Assembly: GCA_002798175.1 (NCBI GenBank)
Contig: NWQL01000001.1
Coordinates: 331,078 to 395,077, forward strand
Source: Lysobacteraceae bacterium NML91-0213
Lineage (GTDB): Bacteria; Pseudomonadota; Gammaproteobacteria; Xanthomonadales; Xanthomonadaceae
Length of the DNA stretch: 64,000 bases
Reading direction: 5' to 3'
Below, piece after piece: positions 50,036 to 60,865 of the stretch. The notes under the pieces are model-generated. The model was not told the origin of the DNA, made no database searches, and was given only the letters and a program-made list of their open reading frames with translations. How positions within the stretch are numbered: position 1 is the first letter of the stretch; every line of letters starts with the position of its first letter. Both the position numbers and the translations under genes were made by a program.

Positions 50036-51868
50036 CTATTCGCCGGGGTCGATGAATCCGCCCGACTGCCGCGCCCACAGCTGGGCGTAGATGCCCCCGG
50101 CCGCCACCAGTTCGGCATGGGTGCCCTGCTCGACGATCGCCCCCTGGTCCATGACGATCAGCCGGTCCATCGCCGCGATCGTCGACAGCCGGTGGGCGAT
50201 GGCGATGACGGTCTTGCCTTCCATCAGCCGGTAGAGGTTGCCCTGGATCGCGGCTTCCACCTCGGAGTCCAGCGCCGAGGTGGCTTCGTCGAGCACCAGG
50301 ATCGGCGCGTCCTTCAGCAGCACCCGGGCGATGGCGATGCGCTGGCGCTGTCCACCCGACAGCTTCACCCCGCGCTCGCCCACGTGGGCGTCGTAGCCGC
50401 GCCGGCCGGTGGAATCGGACAGCCCCAGGATGAAGTCGTGGGCCTCGGCCTGGCGCGCGGCCTCGATCATTTCCGCCTCGCCGGCATCGGGGCGGCCATA
50501 GAGGATGTTCTCGCGCACCGAGCGGTGCAGCAGCGAGGTGTCCTGGGTGACCACGCCGATGCGTGCGCGCAGGGAATCCTGCTGCACGCTTGCGATGTCG
50601 ACCCCATCGACGAGGATCCGCCCGGATTCGACGTCGTGGAAGCGCAGCAGCAGGTTGACCAGAGTCGACTTGCCGGCGCCGGAGCGGCCGATGACGCCGA
50701 TGCGCTCGCCGGCACGCACGTGCAGGTCGAGGTGGTCGATCACCCCGGAGCCCTTGCCGTAGTGGAAGCCGACGTTCTCGAAGCGGATGTCGCCACGTAC
50801 ATCCGGCAGTTCCGGCGCGCCGGGTGCATCGTCGACGGTCGGCGGCAGCGAGATCGAGTTGATGCCGTCGCGCACGGTGCCGATGTTCTCGAACAGCGCC
50901 GACAGCTCCCACATGATCCACTGGCTCATGCCCACCAGCCGCAGTGCCAGTGCAATGCCCACCGCGACCGCGCCGGCGCCGATCACCCCGCCCAGCCACA
51001 GCCACAGGCCGATGCCGGCGACCGCGAACACCAGCGCCATGTTGAGCGCGTAGTTGCCGGCGCCAACGCCGGTCGCAAGGCGCATCTGCCGGTACACCGT
51101 GCCGAGGAAGCCGTCCATCGCCTCGCGTGCGTAGGCCTGCTCGCGGCGGGAATGCGAGAACAGCTTCACCGTGGCGATGTTGGTGTAGCTGTCGACGATG
51201 CGTCCGGTCATGTCCGAGCGGGCATCGGCCTGCTCGCGCGAGACGCGCTCCATGCGCGGCACGAAATACACCATCAGCAGCGCATAGCCGACCAGCCAGC
51301 CGGCGAAGGGCAGCATCAGGCGCCAGTCCGCCGCGGCCGCGGCCAGCATCGCGCCGACCACGTACACGCTGACGTAGACGCCGACGTCGAGCAGCTTGAT
51401 CACCGTCTCGCGCACCGCCAGCGAGGTCTGCATCAGCTTGGTGGCGATGCGCCCGGCGAACTCGTCCTGGAAGTAGCCCATCGACTGCCGCAGCAGGTAG
51501 CGGTGCACGTTCCAGCGGATGCGCATCGGGAAGTTCCCCAGCAGCACCTGCATCTGCACCATGTTGTCGAGCAGCACCAGCAGCGGCAGGGCGACCACCA
51601 CCAGCAGCGCCATCCACGCCAGGCGCGGGCCTTCCGCGGCGAGGAAGGTCTCCGGCGTGTGTTCGCCGAGGCGATCGACCAGCGCGCCGAGGTAGACGTA
51701 GAGGCCGAGCTCGGCGATCGCGATCAGCGCGCCGGTGATGCCCATCAGCGCAAGCCACTTGCCGCTGCCACGCGTGTAGTGCATGCAGAAGGCGACCAAC
51801 CCGCGCGGCGGCTGCGTGGGCGGCATCGGCGGGAACGGATCGAGGCGTTTTTCAAACCAGCGCAGCAT
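50036..51868 (-). CDS. ABC exporter (fused transmembrane and ATPase)
   Basis: A 610-residue half-transporter. Six predicted helices lie in residues about 40-330. The ATPase domain has Walker A GRSGAGKST (394-402), Q-loop VTQDTSLLHRSVRENILYG, signature LSGGQRQRIAIARVLL and Walker B ILVLDEATSALDSEVE. It acts as a homodimer exporting a hydrophobic or drug-like substrate. MsbA-type lipid flipping is possible, but msbA neighbours (lpxK) are absent, so the substrate is unknown. Confidence 0.9.
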   Translation of the reverse strand: MLRWFEKRLDPFPPMPPTQPPRGLVAFCMHYTRGSGKWLALMGITGALIAIAELGLYVYLGALVDRLGEHTPETFLAAEGPRLAWMALLVVVALPLLVLLDNMVQMQVLLGNFPMRIRWNVHRYLLRQSMGYFQDEFAGRIATKLMQTSLAVRETVIKLLDVGVYVSVYVVGAMLAAAAADWRLMLPFAGWLVGYALLMVYFVPRMERVSREQADARSDMTGRIVDSYTNIATVKLFSHSRREQAYAREAMDGFLGTVYRQMRLATGVGAGNYALNMALVFAVAGIGLWLWLGGVIGAGAVAVGIALALRLVGMSQWIMWELSALFENIGTVRDGINSISLPPTVDDAPGAPELPDVRGDIRFENVGFHYGKGSGVIDHLDLHVRAGERIGVIGRSGAGKSTLVNLLLRFHDVESGRILVDGVDIASVQQDSLRARIGVVTQDTSLLHRSVRENILYGRPDAGEAEMIEAARQAEAHDFILGLSDSTGRRGYDAHVGERGVKLSGGQRQRIAIARVLLKDAPILVLDEATSALDSEVEAAIQGNLYRLMEGKTVIAIAHRLSTIAAMDRLIVMDQGAIVEQGTHAELVAAGGIYAQLWARQSGGFIDPGE

Positions 51869-52013
51869 GGTCGGTCCGGGAATGCGTCAAGGGAAGGCGC
51901 CGACGCGCGGTCGCGCGTGATGCCGGTGGGTGGGACGCGGGTCCACGCGCGGCAATCGCGCGTGGGCGGTGGGGCATTGTGCCGTAGCGCCTGCCCCGGT
52001 TATCGCGCCGTGC

Positions 52014-52562
52014 TCAGGGCGCAATGCTGCGCGAGCCGCGGGTATCGGCGTGGCAGTTGTCGCGCAGCACCGCCAGCGCGCGGTCGCGACGGGCCGGGGT
52101 AATCGAGGCCACGCAGTCACGCGGCACCGCAAGCGCGTAGTCGCGCATGTGCGCATCCAGCGCGGTGGCGAGCACGCAGGCGTCGGTGGCCACGCCGGTG
52201 ATCACCAGCCGGTCGACGTCGAGGCTTTCCAGCAGGGCATCGAGCGGACTGGCATGGAACGCCGAATGCCTGGGCTTGAGCACGAAATAGTCGCCCGGCA
52301 CCGGCGCCAGCCGCCGCGCGATCTCCGCGCCTTCCATGCCGTCCTGCGAACACACCGCACAGATCTCGCGGAAGTCCGCCTTCCAGTCCATGAAGTTGTC
52401 GTTGACCAGGATCACCGGCCAGTCGACGGTACGGAAACGTCCGCACAACCACGCGATCCGCCTGGACGCCGGCGCCGCCGCCCGCGCCAGCGCCCTGCCG
52501 CCATCGAAATCGAAGCGGTTGATCATGTCGATGACGAGAAGGGCGGAGCGCGGGCCGGCCAT
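52014..52562 (-). CDS. Isochorismatase-family cysteine hydrolase
   Basis: A 182-residue alpha/beta hydrolase. The family triad is seen: Asp12 in LLVIDMINRFDF, Lys in YFVLKPRHSAF and Cys in GVATDACVLATALDA. Such enzymes act as nicotinamidases, isochorismatases or ureidoacrylate hydrolases; the substrate cannot be chosen here. It is separated from the ABC gene by about 145 bp and is divergent from the S9 peptidase. Confidence 0.85.
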   Translation of the reverse strand: MAGPRSALLVIDMINRFDFDGGRALARAAAPASRRIAWLCGRFRTVDWPVILVNDNFMDWKADFREICAVCSQDGMEGAEIARRLAPVPGDYFVLKPRHSAFHASPLDALLESLDVDRLVITGVATDACVLATALDAHMRDYALAVPRDCVASITPARRDRALAVLRDNCHADTRGSRSIAP

Positions 52563-52703
52563 GGCGCGCAGTCTGCGAAAACGCGTCGCATCGCCGGCGT
52601 GAAGTGTGCGCGCTGCGCTGGAATGGCCTGGCGCGCGCCGCTAGAGTGCGCGCAGGGCAGGAAGCCACGCACCGGGAACGGAACGTACTGCAGGGGGAAA
52701 TCG

Positions 52704-54674
52704 ATGATTGCAATGAAGTGGCTGGCCGCGGCCGGCCTGGCCGTGGCGTATCTGCTGTCCACGGGCACGGCCCGTGCGCAGGTGGATCTTGCGCCGTTCG
52801 TGGCCGAGGAGCGTCTCGGGGCGCTGAAGATCTCGCCGACCGGCGAGTACTACGCGGCGACCATCCCGCTCCAGGGGCAGTACGGGCTGGCGATCATGCG
52901 CCGGTCCGACAACTCGCTGAGCGCGACGTTCCGCTTCACCCGTGGCACCAGCATCCACGACTTCTGGTGGGTGAACCCGGAGCGGGTGCTGATCGCGGTG
53001 TCGGAGAGCTTCGGCAGCCGCGACGATCCGCTGCCGACCGGCGAGCTGTACGCGATCAATGCCGACGGCTCGCGGCGTGAGCTGCTGGTGGGCTGGCGTG
53101 TGGTCGAGCAGCAGACCGGCACCCGGCTGTCGTCGGGCAAGCGCGAGGAACGGGTGGCCGCGCGCCTGGTCGATACGTTGCCCGAGGACGATCGCCACGT
53201 GCTGATCCGCGTCGCGCCGCTGTCCAAGGACCCGATCAGCCGCCTCGAGCGCATGGACGTCTACAGCGGGCGCCGCACGCGGGTGGCGACGGCGCCGGTC
53301 AGCACCGCCGAGTACGTCACCGACACCACCGGCACGGTGCGCTTCGCCTACGGGTCCAACAGCGACAACATCTCGCGGACCTGGCTGCGCGACGCCGCCG
53401 GCGGCGACTGGACGCTGATCAACGACGAGATGGCCAGTGGCGGCGCGGTGGTGCCGCTCGGGTTCTCCGCCGACAACGCCACCGCCTACCTGCAGGTCGA
53501 GCACCGCCAGGGCCCGGACAGCATCGTCGCCTACGACATCGCCAGCGGCGAGCGCCGCGAACTGCTGCGCGACGCCGTGGTCGACCCGGTCGCGGTATAC
53601 GACGACAGCGGCCGCGTCCCGGTCGGCGCGCGCTTCCATGGCGCCACCACCCGCACCGTGTTCTTCGACGAGACCTCGCCCCAGGCGCGGCTGCATCGCG
53701 CGCTGGAGGACGTGTTCGAAGGGCAGGTGGTGTCGGTGACCTCGGTGACCCGCGACGGCACGCGCCGTCTGCTGCAGGTACGCAGTGATGTGGATCCCGG
53801 CAGCTATTTCGAGTTCGACAGCAGCCGCAACGCCGCCGACTTCGCGTTCGCCCGCAGCGAGGCGATCAACCCGGAGAAGATGTCGCCGGTGCGCCCGATC
53901 GAGCTCAAGGCGCGCGACGGCCTCACCCTGTACGGCTTCCTGACCGTGGCGCGCGGCGCGCAGGCACGCAACCTGCCGATGGTGGTGATGCCGCACGGCG
54001 GGCCGTTCGGCATCTTCGACGCCTGGGGCTTCGACCGCGACGCCCAGGTGCTGGCCACGGCCGGGTATGCGGTGCTGCAGGTGAACTTCCGCGGCTCGGG
54101 CAATTACGGCCGCGCGTTCCGTATCGCCGGTGCGCGACAGTGGGGCGGCGCCATGCAGGACGACGTCACCGATGCCACCCGCTGGGCGGTGGCCGAGGGC
54201 ATCGCCGATCCGGAGCGCATCTGCATCTACGGCGCCAGCTATGGCGGCTATGCGGCGTTGATGGGCACCGTGCGCGAGCCCGACCTCTACCGCTGCGCGG
54301 TGGGCTACGTCGGCGTGTACGACCTGCCGCGACTGACCCGCGAGAACCGCCGCATGGGCCGCTGGGCACGCAACTGGAGCGGCGACTGGCTCGGGACCGA
54401 TCCCGATGCGCTCGCATCGGTGTCGCCGAACCGGCTCGCCGGGCAGATCCGGGTGCCGGTGCTGCTGGCGGCCGGTGGCGAGGACCTGATCGCCCTGATC
54501 GAGCACAGCCAGCTGATGGAGCGCGCCCTCAGGGGTGCGGGGGTGCCGGTGGAGACGCTGTACTACCCCAACGAGGGGCATGGCTTCCACCTCGCCGAGC
54601 ACCGGCTCGAGTTCTACCGCCGCCTGCTCGGGTTCCTGCACACCCATATCGGCGGCAGTCCCGCGGCCCCGTGA
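52704..54674 (+). CDS. Exported S9-family prolyl-oligopeptidase-like peptidase
   Basis: A 656-residue exported serine peptidase. A signal covers residues 1-25 (MIAMKWLAAAGLAVAYLLST...). The N-terminal beta-propeller is about residues 30-420. The C-terminal alpha/beta hydrolase has Ser512 in GASYGGYA, Asp594 in AGGEDLIAL and His626 in NEGHGFH. It cleaves oligopeptides in the periplasm; the substrate is uncertain. AGGGGGA precedes the ATG at 52704. A second S9 peptidase gene follows on the same strand. Confidence 0.9.
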   Translation: MIAMKWLAAAGLAVAYLLSTGTARAQVDLAPFVAEERLGALKISPTGEYYAATIPLQGQYGLAIMRRSDNSLSATFRFTRGTSIHDFWWVNPERVLIAVSESFGSRDDPLPTGELYAINADGSRRELLVGWRVVEQQTGTRLSSGKREERVAARLVDTLPEDDRHVLIRVAPLSKDPISRLERMDVYSGRRTRVATAPVSTAEYVTDTTGTVRFAYGSNSDNISRTWLRDAAGGDWTLINDEMASGGAVVPLGFSADNATAYLQVEHRQGPDSIVAYDIASGERRELLRDAVVDPVAVYDDSGRVPVGARFHGATTRTVFFDETSPQARLHRALEDVFEGQVVSVTSVTRDGTRRLLQVRSDVDPGSYFEFDSSRNAADFAFARSEAINPEKMSPVRPIELKARDGLTLYGFLTVARGAQARNLPMVVMPHGGPFGIFDAWGFDRDAQVLATAGYAVLQVNFRGSGNYGRAFRIAGARQWGGAMQDDVTDATRWAVAEGIADPERICIYGASYGGYAALMGTVREPDLYRCAVGYVGVYDLPRLTRENRRMGRWARNWSGDWLGTDPDALASVSPNRLAGQIRVPVLLAAGGEDLIALIEHSQLMERALRGAGVPVETLYYPNEGHGFHLAEHRLEFYRRLLGFLHTHIGGSPAAP

Positions 54675-54853
54675 TGCGAACGTCCCGGCGGCCGCTGGCG
54701 CCGCCGGAACGCCCGACGCAGGCGCAATCCGCCGGACGCGTCGGGCCGGCAGGTCAGGCTCCGGGCGCGTCCGCACCTGCCTATCGGCACCCCCGGCCGA
54801 CGCGTGGCTTCGGCTACCATCGGCCGCTGCCGCCGATGTGGAGACACCCCGCG

Positions 54854-56941
54854 ATGAAGTTCCGTACCGCCCTGCTGCCCCTGTGCCTGGCCGCGCTGTT
54901 GCCGACCGGGGAGGCCCTGGCCGAACGTGGCCTCGCGCCGCGCGACCTGGTGTCGCTGACCCGGGTGTCGTCGCCGGTGCTGTCGCCGGATGGCGGGCGG
55001 CTGGTGTTCGTCGAGCGCACGGTCGACCTCGATGGCGACGGCTCGGGCACCGCGCTGTACCTGCGCGACCTGCGCACCCGCGACATGCGTCCGCCGCAGC
55101 GGATCAGCCCGGAAGGCTGGAACGTCAGCGCGCCCGCGTTCTCGCCGGACGGCGCCACCCTGTATTTCCTCAGCGGCAAGGGCGGCACCCAGCAGCTCTA
55201 CGCGATGCCCGCCAGCGGCGGCGAGCCGCGCCAGCTGACCGCGCTCGCGCTGGATATCGGCAGCTACCGGCTGTCGCCCGACGGGCGCCGCATCGCCTTC
55301 AGCGCCTCGACCTTCGGGGACTGCGCGCAGGCCGCCGACGGCGACGTGTTCGCCTGCACGAAGGCGCGCCTGGACCAGCATGCCGAAGGCAGGACCACCG
55401 GCGTCATCTACGACCAGCTGTTCGTGCGCCACTGGGATACCTGGAGCGATGGCCGCCGCAACCGCCTGTACGTGGCGGACCTGCCGGCCGCCGGCGGCGA
55501 GCCGCTGCGCGTGGCCACCGCGGTCAGCCAGGCGCTGGACGGCGACGTGCCTTCCAGGCCGTTCGGCGGCAGCGACGACTACACCTGGGCCCCCGATGGC
55601 CGCAGCCTGGTGGCCAGCGTGCGCGTGGCCGGTGCGGGCGAGGCGTGGTCGACCAACTTCGACCTCTACCGTCTCGATGCCGCCGGCAGTGCGGCACCGG
55701 TCAACCTCACCGCGTCGAACCCCGCCTGGGATGCCGGCCCGGTGTTCAGCGAAGACGGCTCGACCCTGTTCTACCGGGCGATGAAGCGCCCCGGCTTCGA
55801 GGCCGACCGCTATGCCCTGATGGCGATGGACGTCGCCAGCGGCCGGGCCCGCGAGATCGCACCCGACTGGGACCGCTCGCCCAGCAGCATCGCCTTGGCC
55901 GCCGATGGCCGCAGCCTGTATGCCGCGGCCCAGGACACCGGCCAGTACCCGCTGTTCCGCGTCGACGTGGCCACCGGCGAGGTGACCCGCCTGCTCGATG
56001 GCGGCTCGGTGTCGTCGTTCGACGTGGCCGGCGACACGCTGGCGTTCGCGCGCAATTCGATGCGCACCGGCGATGTCATCTACACCGCCGATGCCGATGC
56101 GCGGCAGCCGCGCGCGATCACTCCCGAAGCCGCCGAGCGCCTGACCGACGTGCGCCTGGGCGACTACGAGCAGTTCAGCTTCCGCGGCTGGAACGGCAAC
56201 ACCGTGCACGGCTACGTGGTCAAGCCGTGGAACTACCGCGAGGGCGAGGAATACCCCGTCGCGTTCCTGATCCATGGCGGTCCGCAGGGCAGCTTCGGCG
56301 ATGGCTGGAGCTACCGCTGGAACCCGCAGACCTATGCCGGGCAGGGCTGGGCCGTGGTGATGATCGACTTCCACGGCTCCACCGGCTACGGCCAGGACTT
56401 CACCGATGCGATCAGCCAGCACTGGGGCGACCGCCCGCTGGAAGACCTGCAGAAGGGCTGGGCCGCCGCGCTCGAGCGCTACGACTTCCTTGACGGCGAC
56501 CGCGCCTGCGCGCTGGGCGCAAGCTACGGCGGCTACATGGTCAACTGGATCGCCAGCCAGTGGAACGGGCCGTGGAAGTGCCTGGTCAACCACAATGGCG
56601 TGTTCGACACCCGCTCGATGGGGCTGGTCACCGAGGAGCTGTGGTTCACCGAGTGGGAGCACGGCGGCACCGTGTACGACAACCCGGAAGCCTACGAGCG
56701 CTTCAACCCGGCGCGCCACGTCGGCGAGTGGAAGGTGCCGATGCTGGTGGTGGCGGGGCAGAACGACTTCCGCGTGCCGATCGACCAGAGCCTGTCGGCG
56801 TTCACCGCGCTGCAGCGCCAGGGCATCCCGTCGAAGCTGCTGTACTACCCCGACGAGAACCACTGGGTGCTCAAGCCGCACAACTCGGTGCAGTGGCACG
56901 AGACCGTCAACGACTGGTTGCGCCAGCACTTCGAGCAGTAA
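54854..56941 (+). CDS. Exported S9 peptidase (DPP5-like)
   Basis: A 695-residue exported serine peptidase with a signal peptide (MKFRTALLPLCLAALLPTG...). An N-terminal beta-propeller of repeated blades (SPDGGRLVF, SPDGATLYF, APDGRSLVA) precedes the hydrolase domain: Ser557 in GASYGGYM, Asp638 in AGQNDFRVP and His670 in DENHWV. It resembles DPP5/S9C aminopeptidases that release dipeptides. It lies 179 bp after the first S9 gene; they may be co-transcribed paralogues, but the sequences differ widely. Confidence 0.9.
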   Translation: MKFRTALLPLCLAALLPTGEALAERGLAPRDLVSLTRVSSPVLSPDGGRLVFVERTVDLDGDGSGTALYLRDLRTRDMRPPQRISPEGWNVSAPAFSPDGATLYFLSGKGGTQQLYAMPASGGEPRQLTALALDIGSYRLSPDGRRIAFSASTFGDCAQAADGDVFACTKARLDQHAEGRTTGVIYDQLFVRHWDTWSDGRRNRLYVADLPAAGGEPLRVATAVSQALDGDVPSRPFGGSDDYTWAPDGRSLVASVRVAGAGEAWSTNFDLYRLDAAGSAAPVNLTASNPAWDAGPVFSEDGSTLFYRAMKRPGFEADRYALMAMDVASGRAREIAPDWDRSPSSIALAADGRSLYAAAQDTGQYPLFRVDVATGEVTRLLDGGSVSSFDVAGDTLAFARNSMRTGDVIYTADADARQPRAITPEAAERLTDVRLGDYEQFSFRGWNGNTVHGYVVKPWNYREGEEYPVAFLIHGGPQGSFGDGWSYRWNPQTYAGQGWAVVMIDFHGSTGYGQDFTDAISQHWGDRPLEDLQKGWAAALERYDFLDGDRACALGASYGGYMVNWIASQWNGPWKCLVNHNGVFDTRSMGLVTEELWFTEWEHGGTVYDNPEAYERFNPARHVGEWKVPMLVVAGQNDFRVPIDQSLSAFTALQRQGIPSKLLYYPDENHWVLKPHNSVQWHETVNDWLRQHFEQ

Positions 56942-57061
56942 TCGCACCCCGGCGGCCGTCCGCGCGGCGGCCGCTCCGCCATGTCCGTCGCCCGGTTGCC
57001 GCCGGCAGCGTCCGGCGGCCGCGGCTGACCGCAAGTCCATTCCCACGGGATCCGCCAACGC

Positions 57062-58312
57062 ATGAATCCGACCGCAAGCGACCCCCTCATCAACAACGAC
57101 ATCGTCGTCTTCGGCCTGATCGCGGCCACGCTCGGCGCCATCTTCTGGCTGGCCAGCGGGCCGACCCCGTTCTGGAAGAAGTTCTTCGCCTGGGTGCCGG
57201 CGCTGCTGCTGTGCTACTTCGTGCCGGCGTTCTACAACACCGTCGGGCTCATCGATGGCGAGAACAGCGCGCTGTACAACCCGCTCGGCAGCCGCATCCT
57301 GCTGCCGGCCGCGCTGGTGCTGCTGACGCTGTCGATCGACCTCAAGGGCATCCTCAAGCTCGGGCCGAAGCTGCTGTTCGTGTTCTGCGCCGGCACCTTC
57401 GGCATCATCCTCGGCGCGGTTGTGTCGTTCCAGTTGATGGAATGGATCTACCCGCCCGCGGTCGCCGGCGATACCTGGAAGGGCATGGCGGCGCTTGCCG
57501 GCAGCTGGATCGGCGGCGGCGCCAACATGGTGGCGATGCGCGAGGTGTACGGCGTCGACGCGACGCTCTTTGGCCAGTTCGCGGTGGTCGACGTGGCGAT
57601 CGCCAGCGCGCTTATGGCGACGTGGCTGTTCATCGCCAACCGCTCGCAGCAGATCGATGCGCGCAGCGGCGCCGACACCAGCGCGCTGGACGACATGAAG
57701 GCGCGGATGGCCGCGTTCGAGAAGGCGAACGCGCGCATCCCCACGCTCACCGACCTGATGGTGATCGTGGGCATCGCGTTCGGCCTGGTGGGGCTGTCGC
57801 ATGCGATCGCGGACCCGGTGGCGGCATGGTTCGGCGCCAACGTCGCGTCGGCGGCACAGTTCAGCCTCGACTCGGCCTTCGTGTGGGTGGTGCTGCTGTC
57901 CACCTTTGGCGGACTGGTGCTGAGCTTCACCCGGGTGCGCGACCTGGAGAGCGCGGGCGCGTCGAAGGTCGGCACGGTGTTCCTGTATTTCCTGATCGCC
58001 TGCATCGGCATGCAGATGGATTTCACCCGCCTGTTCGAACGGCTGGAGCTGATCGCCATCGGCGCGATCTGGATGACCGTGCACGTGCTGATGATCCTCG
58101 GGGCCGCGCGGCTGGTGCGCGCGCCGATCTTCTACGCCGGCGTCGGCTCGATGGGCAACGTCGGTGCGGCGGCCTCGGCGCCCGTGATCGCGGCGGCCTT
58201 CCATCCCAACCTCGCGCCGGTCGGCGTGCTGCTGGGCACGGTGGGCTATGCGACAGGGACCGTGCTGGCCTACTTCACCGGCCAGATCCTGCGGATGATG
58301 GCCGGGCAGTAA
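57062..58312 (+). CDS. DUF819-family membrane transporter
   Basis: A 416-residue inner membrane protein with about ten helices in two inverted halves. Conserved segments: GSWIGGGANMVAMREVYGV and YAGVGSMGNVGAAASAPVIAAAFHPNLAPVGVLLG. DUF819 proteins are predicted transporters, probably of amino acids or peptides, but the substrate is unproven. It follows the S9 peptidase by 120 bp, which suits uptake of peptidase products. Confidence 0.86.
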   Translation: MNPTASDPLINNDIVVFGLIAATLGAIFWLASGPTPFWKKFFAWVPALLLCYFVPAFYNTVGLIDGENSALYNPLGSRILLPAALVLLTLSIDLKGILKLGPKLLFVFCAGTFGIILGAVVSFQLMEWIYPPAVAGDTWKGMAALAGSWIGGGANMVAMREVYGVDATLFGQFAVVDVAIASALMATWLFIANRSQQIDARSGADTSALDDMKARMAAFEKANARIPTLTDLMVIVGIAFGLVGLSHAIADPVAAWFGANVASAAQFSLDSAFVWVVLLSTFGGLVLSFTRVRDLESAGASKVGTVFLYFLIACIGMQMDFTRLFERLELIAIGAIWMTVHVLMILGAARLVRAPIFYAGVGSMGNVGAAASAPVIAAAFHPNLAPVGVLLGTVGYATGTVLAYFTGQILRMMAGQ

Positions 58313-58383
58313 CGCGCCGGCGGACATCCCGCCCGGATGGGGCGGGGCCTGGTGTCATCGCCGGGCGTACGGGCCCGGCGCCC

Positions 58384-58608
58384 TCAGCAGCAACGGAACC
58401 CGCCACGCCCGCCGTAGCGGGCTTCCTGTCGTTCGCGGAAGAAGGTGGGGTAGTCCATCGGCTCGCGGTCGGGATGCTTTTCCAGCACGTGGCGCACGTA
58501 GTTGTCGTAGTCCGGGATGCCGCAGCACAGGCGTGCGGTCTGCACCAGCCGGTGCCACACCAGCTTCTGGGTGGCGAAGAACGAGACCGGGACCAGTTGC
58601 GTTCCCAT
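58384..58608 (-). CDS. YbdD/YjiX-family small protein
   Basis: A 74-residue protein with [39 protein letters not shown] and a terminal cysteine pair (FRCC), the YbdD/YjiX pattern. It overlaps the cstA stop by one base (TAATG), as in other genomes where the small protein is co-transcribed with a CstA-family importer. It probably has a regulatory or accessory role. Confidence 0.92.
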   Translation of the reverse strand: MGTQLVPVSFFATQKLVWHRLVQTARLCCGIPDYDNYVRHVLEKHPDREPMDYPTFFRERQEARYGGRGGFRCC

Positions 58609-60695
58609 TACAGCCACGCCTTCTGCTGCTCGTCGGTCAGCGCCACGTACGCGGTCTCGCGATCGATGCGGTCCGTGCTGCGCCGCGCGGCCATGATCGA
58701 GCGCACCGAGTAGAACAGCACGCTGAACACCACGAACAGGAACAGCGCGGTGAGCCCGGCATTGACGTAGCCGTTGACCACCACCTGCTGCATCTGCCCC
58801 GCGGTCTTCGCCGCGCCCAGCAGCTCGCCATTGGCGATGGCGTTCTGGTAGTGGCGGGCCTGGGCAACGAAGCCCATCGCCGGGTTGCCGTCGAAGATCT
58901 TGATCAGGCCCGCGTAGGTGGTGCAGATCAGCAGCCACACCGCCGGCACGATGGTCACCCAGGCATAGCGCTCGCGCTTCATCTTGAACAGCACCACCGT
59001 GCACAGCATCAGTGCGATGCCGGCCAGCATCTGGTTGGCGATGCCGAACAGCGGCCACAGCGTGTTGATGCCGCCCAGGGGATCCACCACGCCCTGGTAG
59101 AGGAAGTAGCCCCACAGCGCCACGCAGCCCGCGGTGCCGATCACGTTGGCCCCCCAGGACTCGGTGCGGCGCAGCGCCGGCACGAAGTTGCCCAGCAGGT
59201 CCTGCAGCATGAAGCGCCCGGCGCGGGTGCCGGCGTCGACCGCGGTGAGGATGAACAACGCCTCGAACAGGATCGCGAAGTGGTACCAGAAAGCCATCAT
59301 GTCGTCGCCGCCGGGCAGCGCGTCGTGGAGGATCACCGCGATGCCCACCGCGAGGGTCGGCGCGCCGCCGGCACGCGAGATGATCGATGCCTCGCCGATG
59401 TCCTCCGCGGTCTTGGCCAGCATCTCCGGCGTCACGTGGAAGCCCCAGCTGTTGATGGTGGCCGCGACCTGCGCCGGATCGGTGCCGATCACCGCCGCCG
59501 GGCTGTTCATCGCGAAGTAGATGCCCGGCTCGATGATCGCCGCCGCCACCAGCGCCATGATCGCCACGAACGATTCCATCAGCATGCCGCCGTAGCCGAT
59601 GTAGCGCGCGTGCTGTTCATTGGCCAGCAGCTTCGGCGTGGTGCCCGAGGCGATCAGCGCGTGGAAACCCGACACCGCGCCGCAGGCGATGGTGATGAAC
59701 AGGAACGGGAAGATATGTCCGCGCCACACCGGGCCCTCGCCGGTGGCGGCGAATTCGGTGAGCGCCGGCATCTTCAGCGAGGTCACCTCGGGGCTTGCGA
59801 CGAGGATGCCGATCGCAAGTGCCACCACCACGCCGATCTTGAGGAAGGTCGACAGGTAATCGCGCGGGGCCAGCAGCAGCCACACCGGCAGCACCGCGGC
59901 GACGAAGCCGTAGCCGATCAGCATCCAGGTGATCTGGGTGCCGGTGAAGGTGAAGAACGGGCCCCAGTAGGGATGTGCGCCGACCTCGCCGCCGAACCAG
60001 ATGGTGAACAGCAGCAGGGCGATGCCGATCACCGAGATCTCGCCGATCTTCCCCGGCCTGAGGTAGCGCATGTACAGGCCCATGAAGATCGCGATCGGCA
60101 CCGTGGCGATCACCGTGAACATGCCCCACGGGCTCTCGGCCAGCGCCTTGACCACGATCATCGCCAGCACCGCGAGGATGATGATCATGATCATGAAGGC
60201 CCCGAACAGCGCGATGGTGCCGGCCACCGGGCCCATCTCCTCGCGGATCAGGTCGCCCAGCGAGCGGCCGTCGCGGCGCGAGGACACGAACAGCACCATG
60301 AAGTCCTGCACCGCGCCGGCCAGCACCACGCCTGCCACCAGCCACAGCATGCCCGGCAGGTAGCCCATCTGCATCGCCAGCACCGGGCCCACCAGCGGGC
60401 CCGCACCGGCGATGGCCGCGAAGTGGTGGCCGAACAGCACGTGCTTGTTGGTCGGGACGTAGTCCAGGCCGTCGTTGTGGACGTGGGCCGGCGTTGCCCG
60501 GGCCGGGTCGAGCTGCATCACGTTCCTGGCGATGTACAGGCTGTAGTACCGGTACGCGACCAGGTAGATCGACACCGCGGCAACCACGATCCACAGCGCG
60601 CTGATGGATTCGCCGCGCCGCAGCGCGACGGTGCCGAGACAGAACGCGCCAAGCAGGGCGAGGGCAGCCCAAGCCAGCTTCGAAAAGGCCTTCAT
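58608..60695 (-). CDS. cstA: Carbon starvation protein A (peptide/pyruvate importer)
   Basis: A 695-residue multi-spanning inner membrane protein with about 16-18 helices. Landmarks: [76 protein letters not shown] and [15 protein letters not shown]. CstA/BtsT family members import peptides or pyruvate, often under carbon limitation. Together with the downstream small protein it forms a typical operon. The minus-strand start is at 60695. Confidence 0.93.
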   Translation of the reverse strand: MKAFSKLAWAALALLGAFCLGTVALRRGESISALWIVVAAVSIYLVAYRYYSLYIARNVMQLDPARATPAHVHNDGLDYVPTNKHVLFGHHFAAIAGAGPLVGPVLAMQMGYLPGMLWLVAGVVLAGAVQDFMVLFVSSRRDGRSLGDLIREEMGPVAGTIALFGAFMIMIIILAVLAMIVVKALAESPWGMFTVIATVPIAIFMGLYMRYLRPGKIGEISVIGIALLLFTIWFGGEVGAHPYWGPFFTFTGTQITWMLIGYGFVAAVLPVWLLLAPRDYLSTFLKIGVVVALAIGILVASPEVTSLKMPALTEFAATGEGPVWRGHIFPFLFITIACGAVSGFHALIASGTTPKLLANEQHARYIGYGGMLMESFVAIMALVAAAIIEPGIYFAMNSPAAVIGTDPAQVAATINSWGFHVTPEMLAKTAEDIGEASIISRAGGAPTLAVGIAVILHDALPGGDDMMAFWYHFAILFEALFILTAVDAGTRAGRFMLQDLLGNFVPALRRTESWGANVIGTAGCVALWGYFLYQGVVDPLGGINTLWPLFGIANQMLAGIALMLCTVVLFKMKRERYAWVTIVPAVWLLICTTYAGLIKIFDGNPAMGFVAQARHYQNAIANGELLGAAKTAGQMQQVVVNGYVNAGLTALFLFVVFSVLFYSVRSIMAARRSTDRIDRETAYVALTDEQQKAWL

Positions 60696-60865
60696 GTGGG
60701 GCGGTCTCCAGGGTGGACCCGGACAGCCTCTGCCTCCCGTGGCGGGGGGTCAATACGCCGCTGCAGGCGGCTCCATAGACTTTGGTCGTAGCTGTCGGAG
60801 CGCGCCGCGGCCAGTGGCGGGCGCCCGGCCGGGCCGGAGGTGCACTGCCGTCAAGACCGGCGGCT

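Noticed and set aside
54614-58327. 1237-codon minus-strand frame
   Set aside because: Antisense to the second S9 peptidase and DUF819 genes, both with full domain evidence.
58359-58380. 8-bp hairpin between the DUF819 gene and yjiX as a terminator
   Set aside because: Stem is perfect (CGCCGGGC/GCCCGGCG) but there is no T-run on either side.
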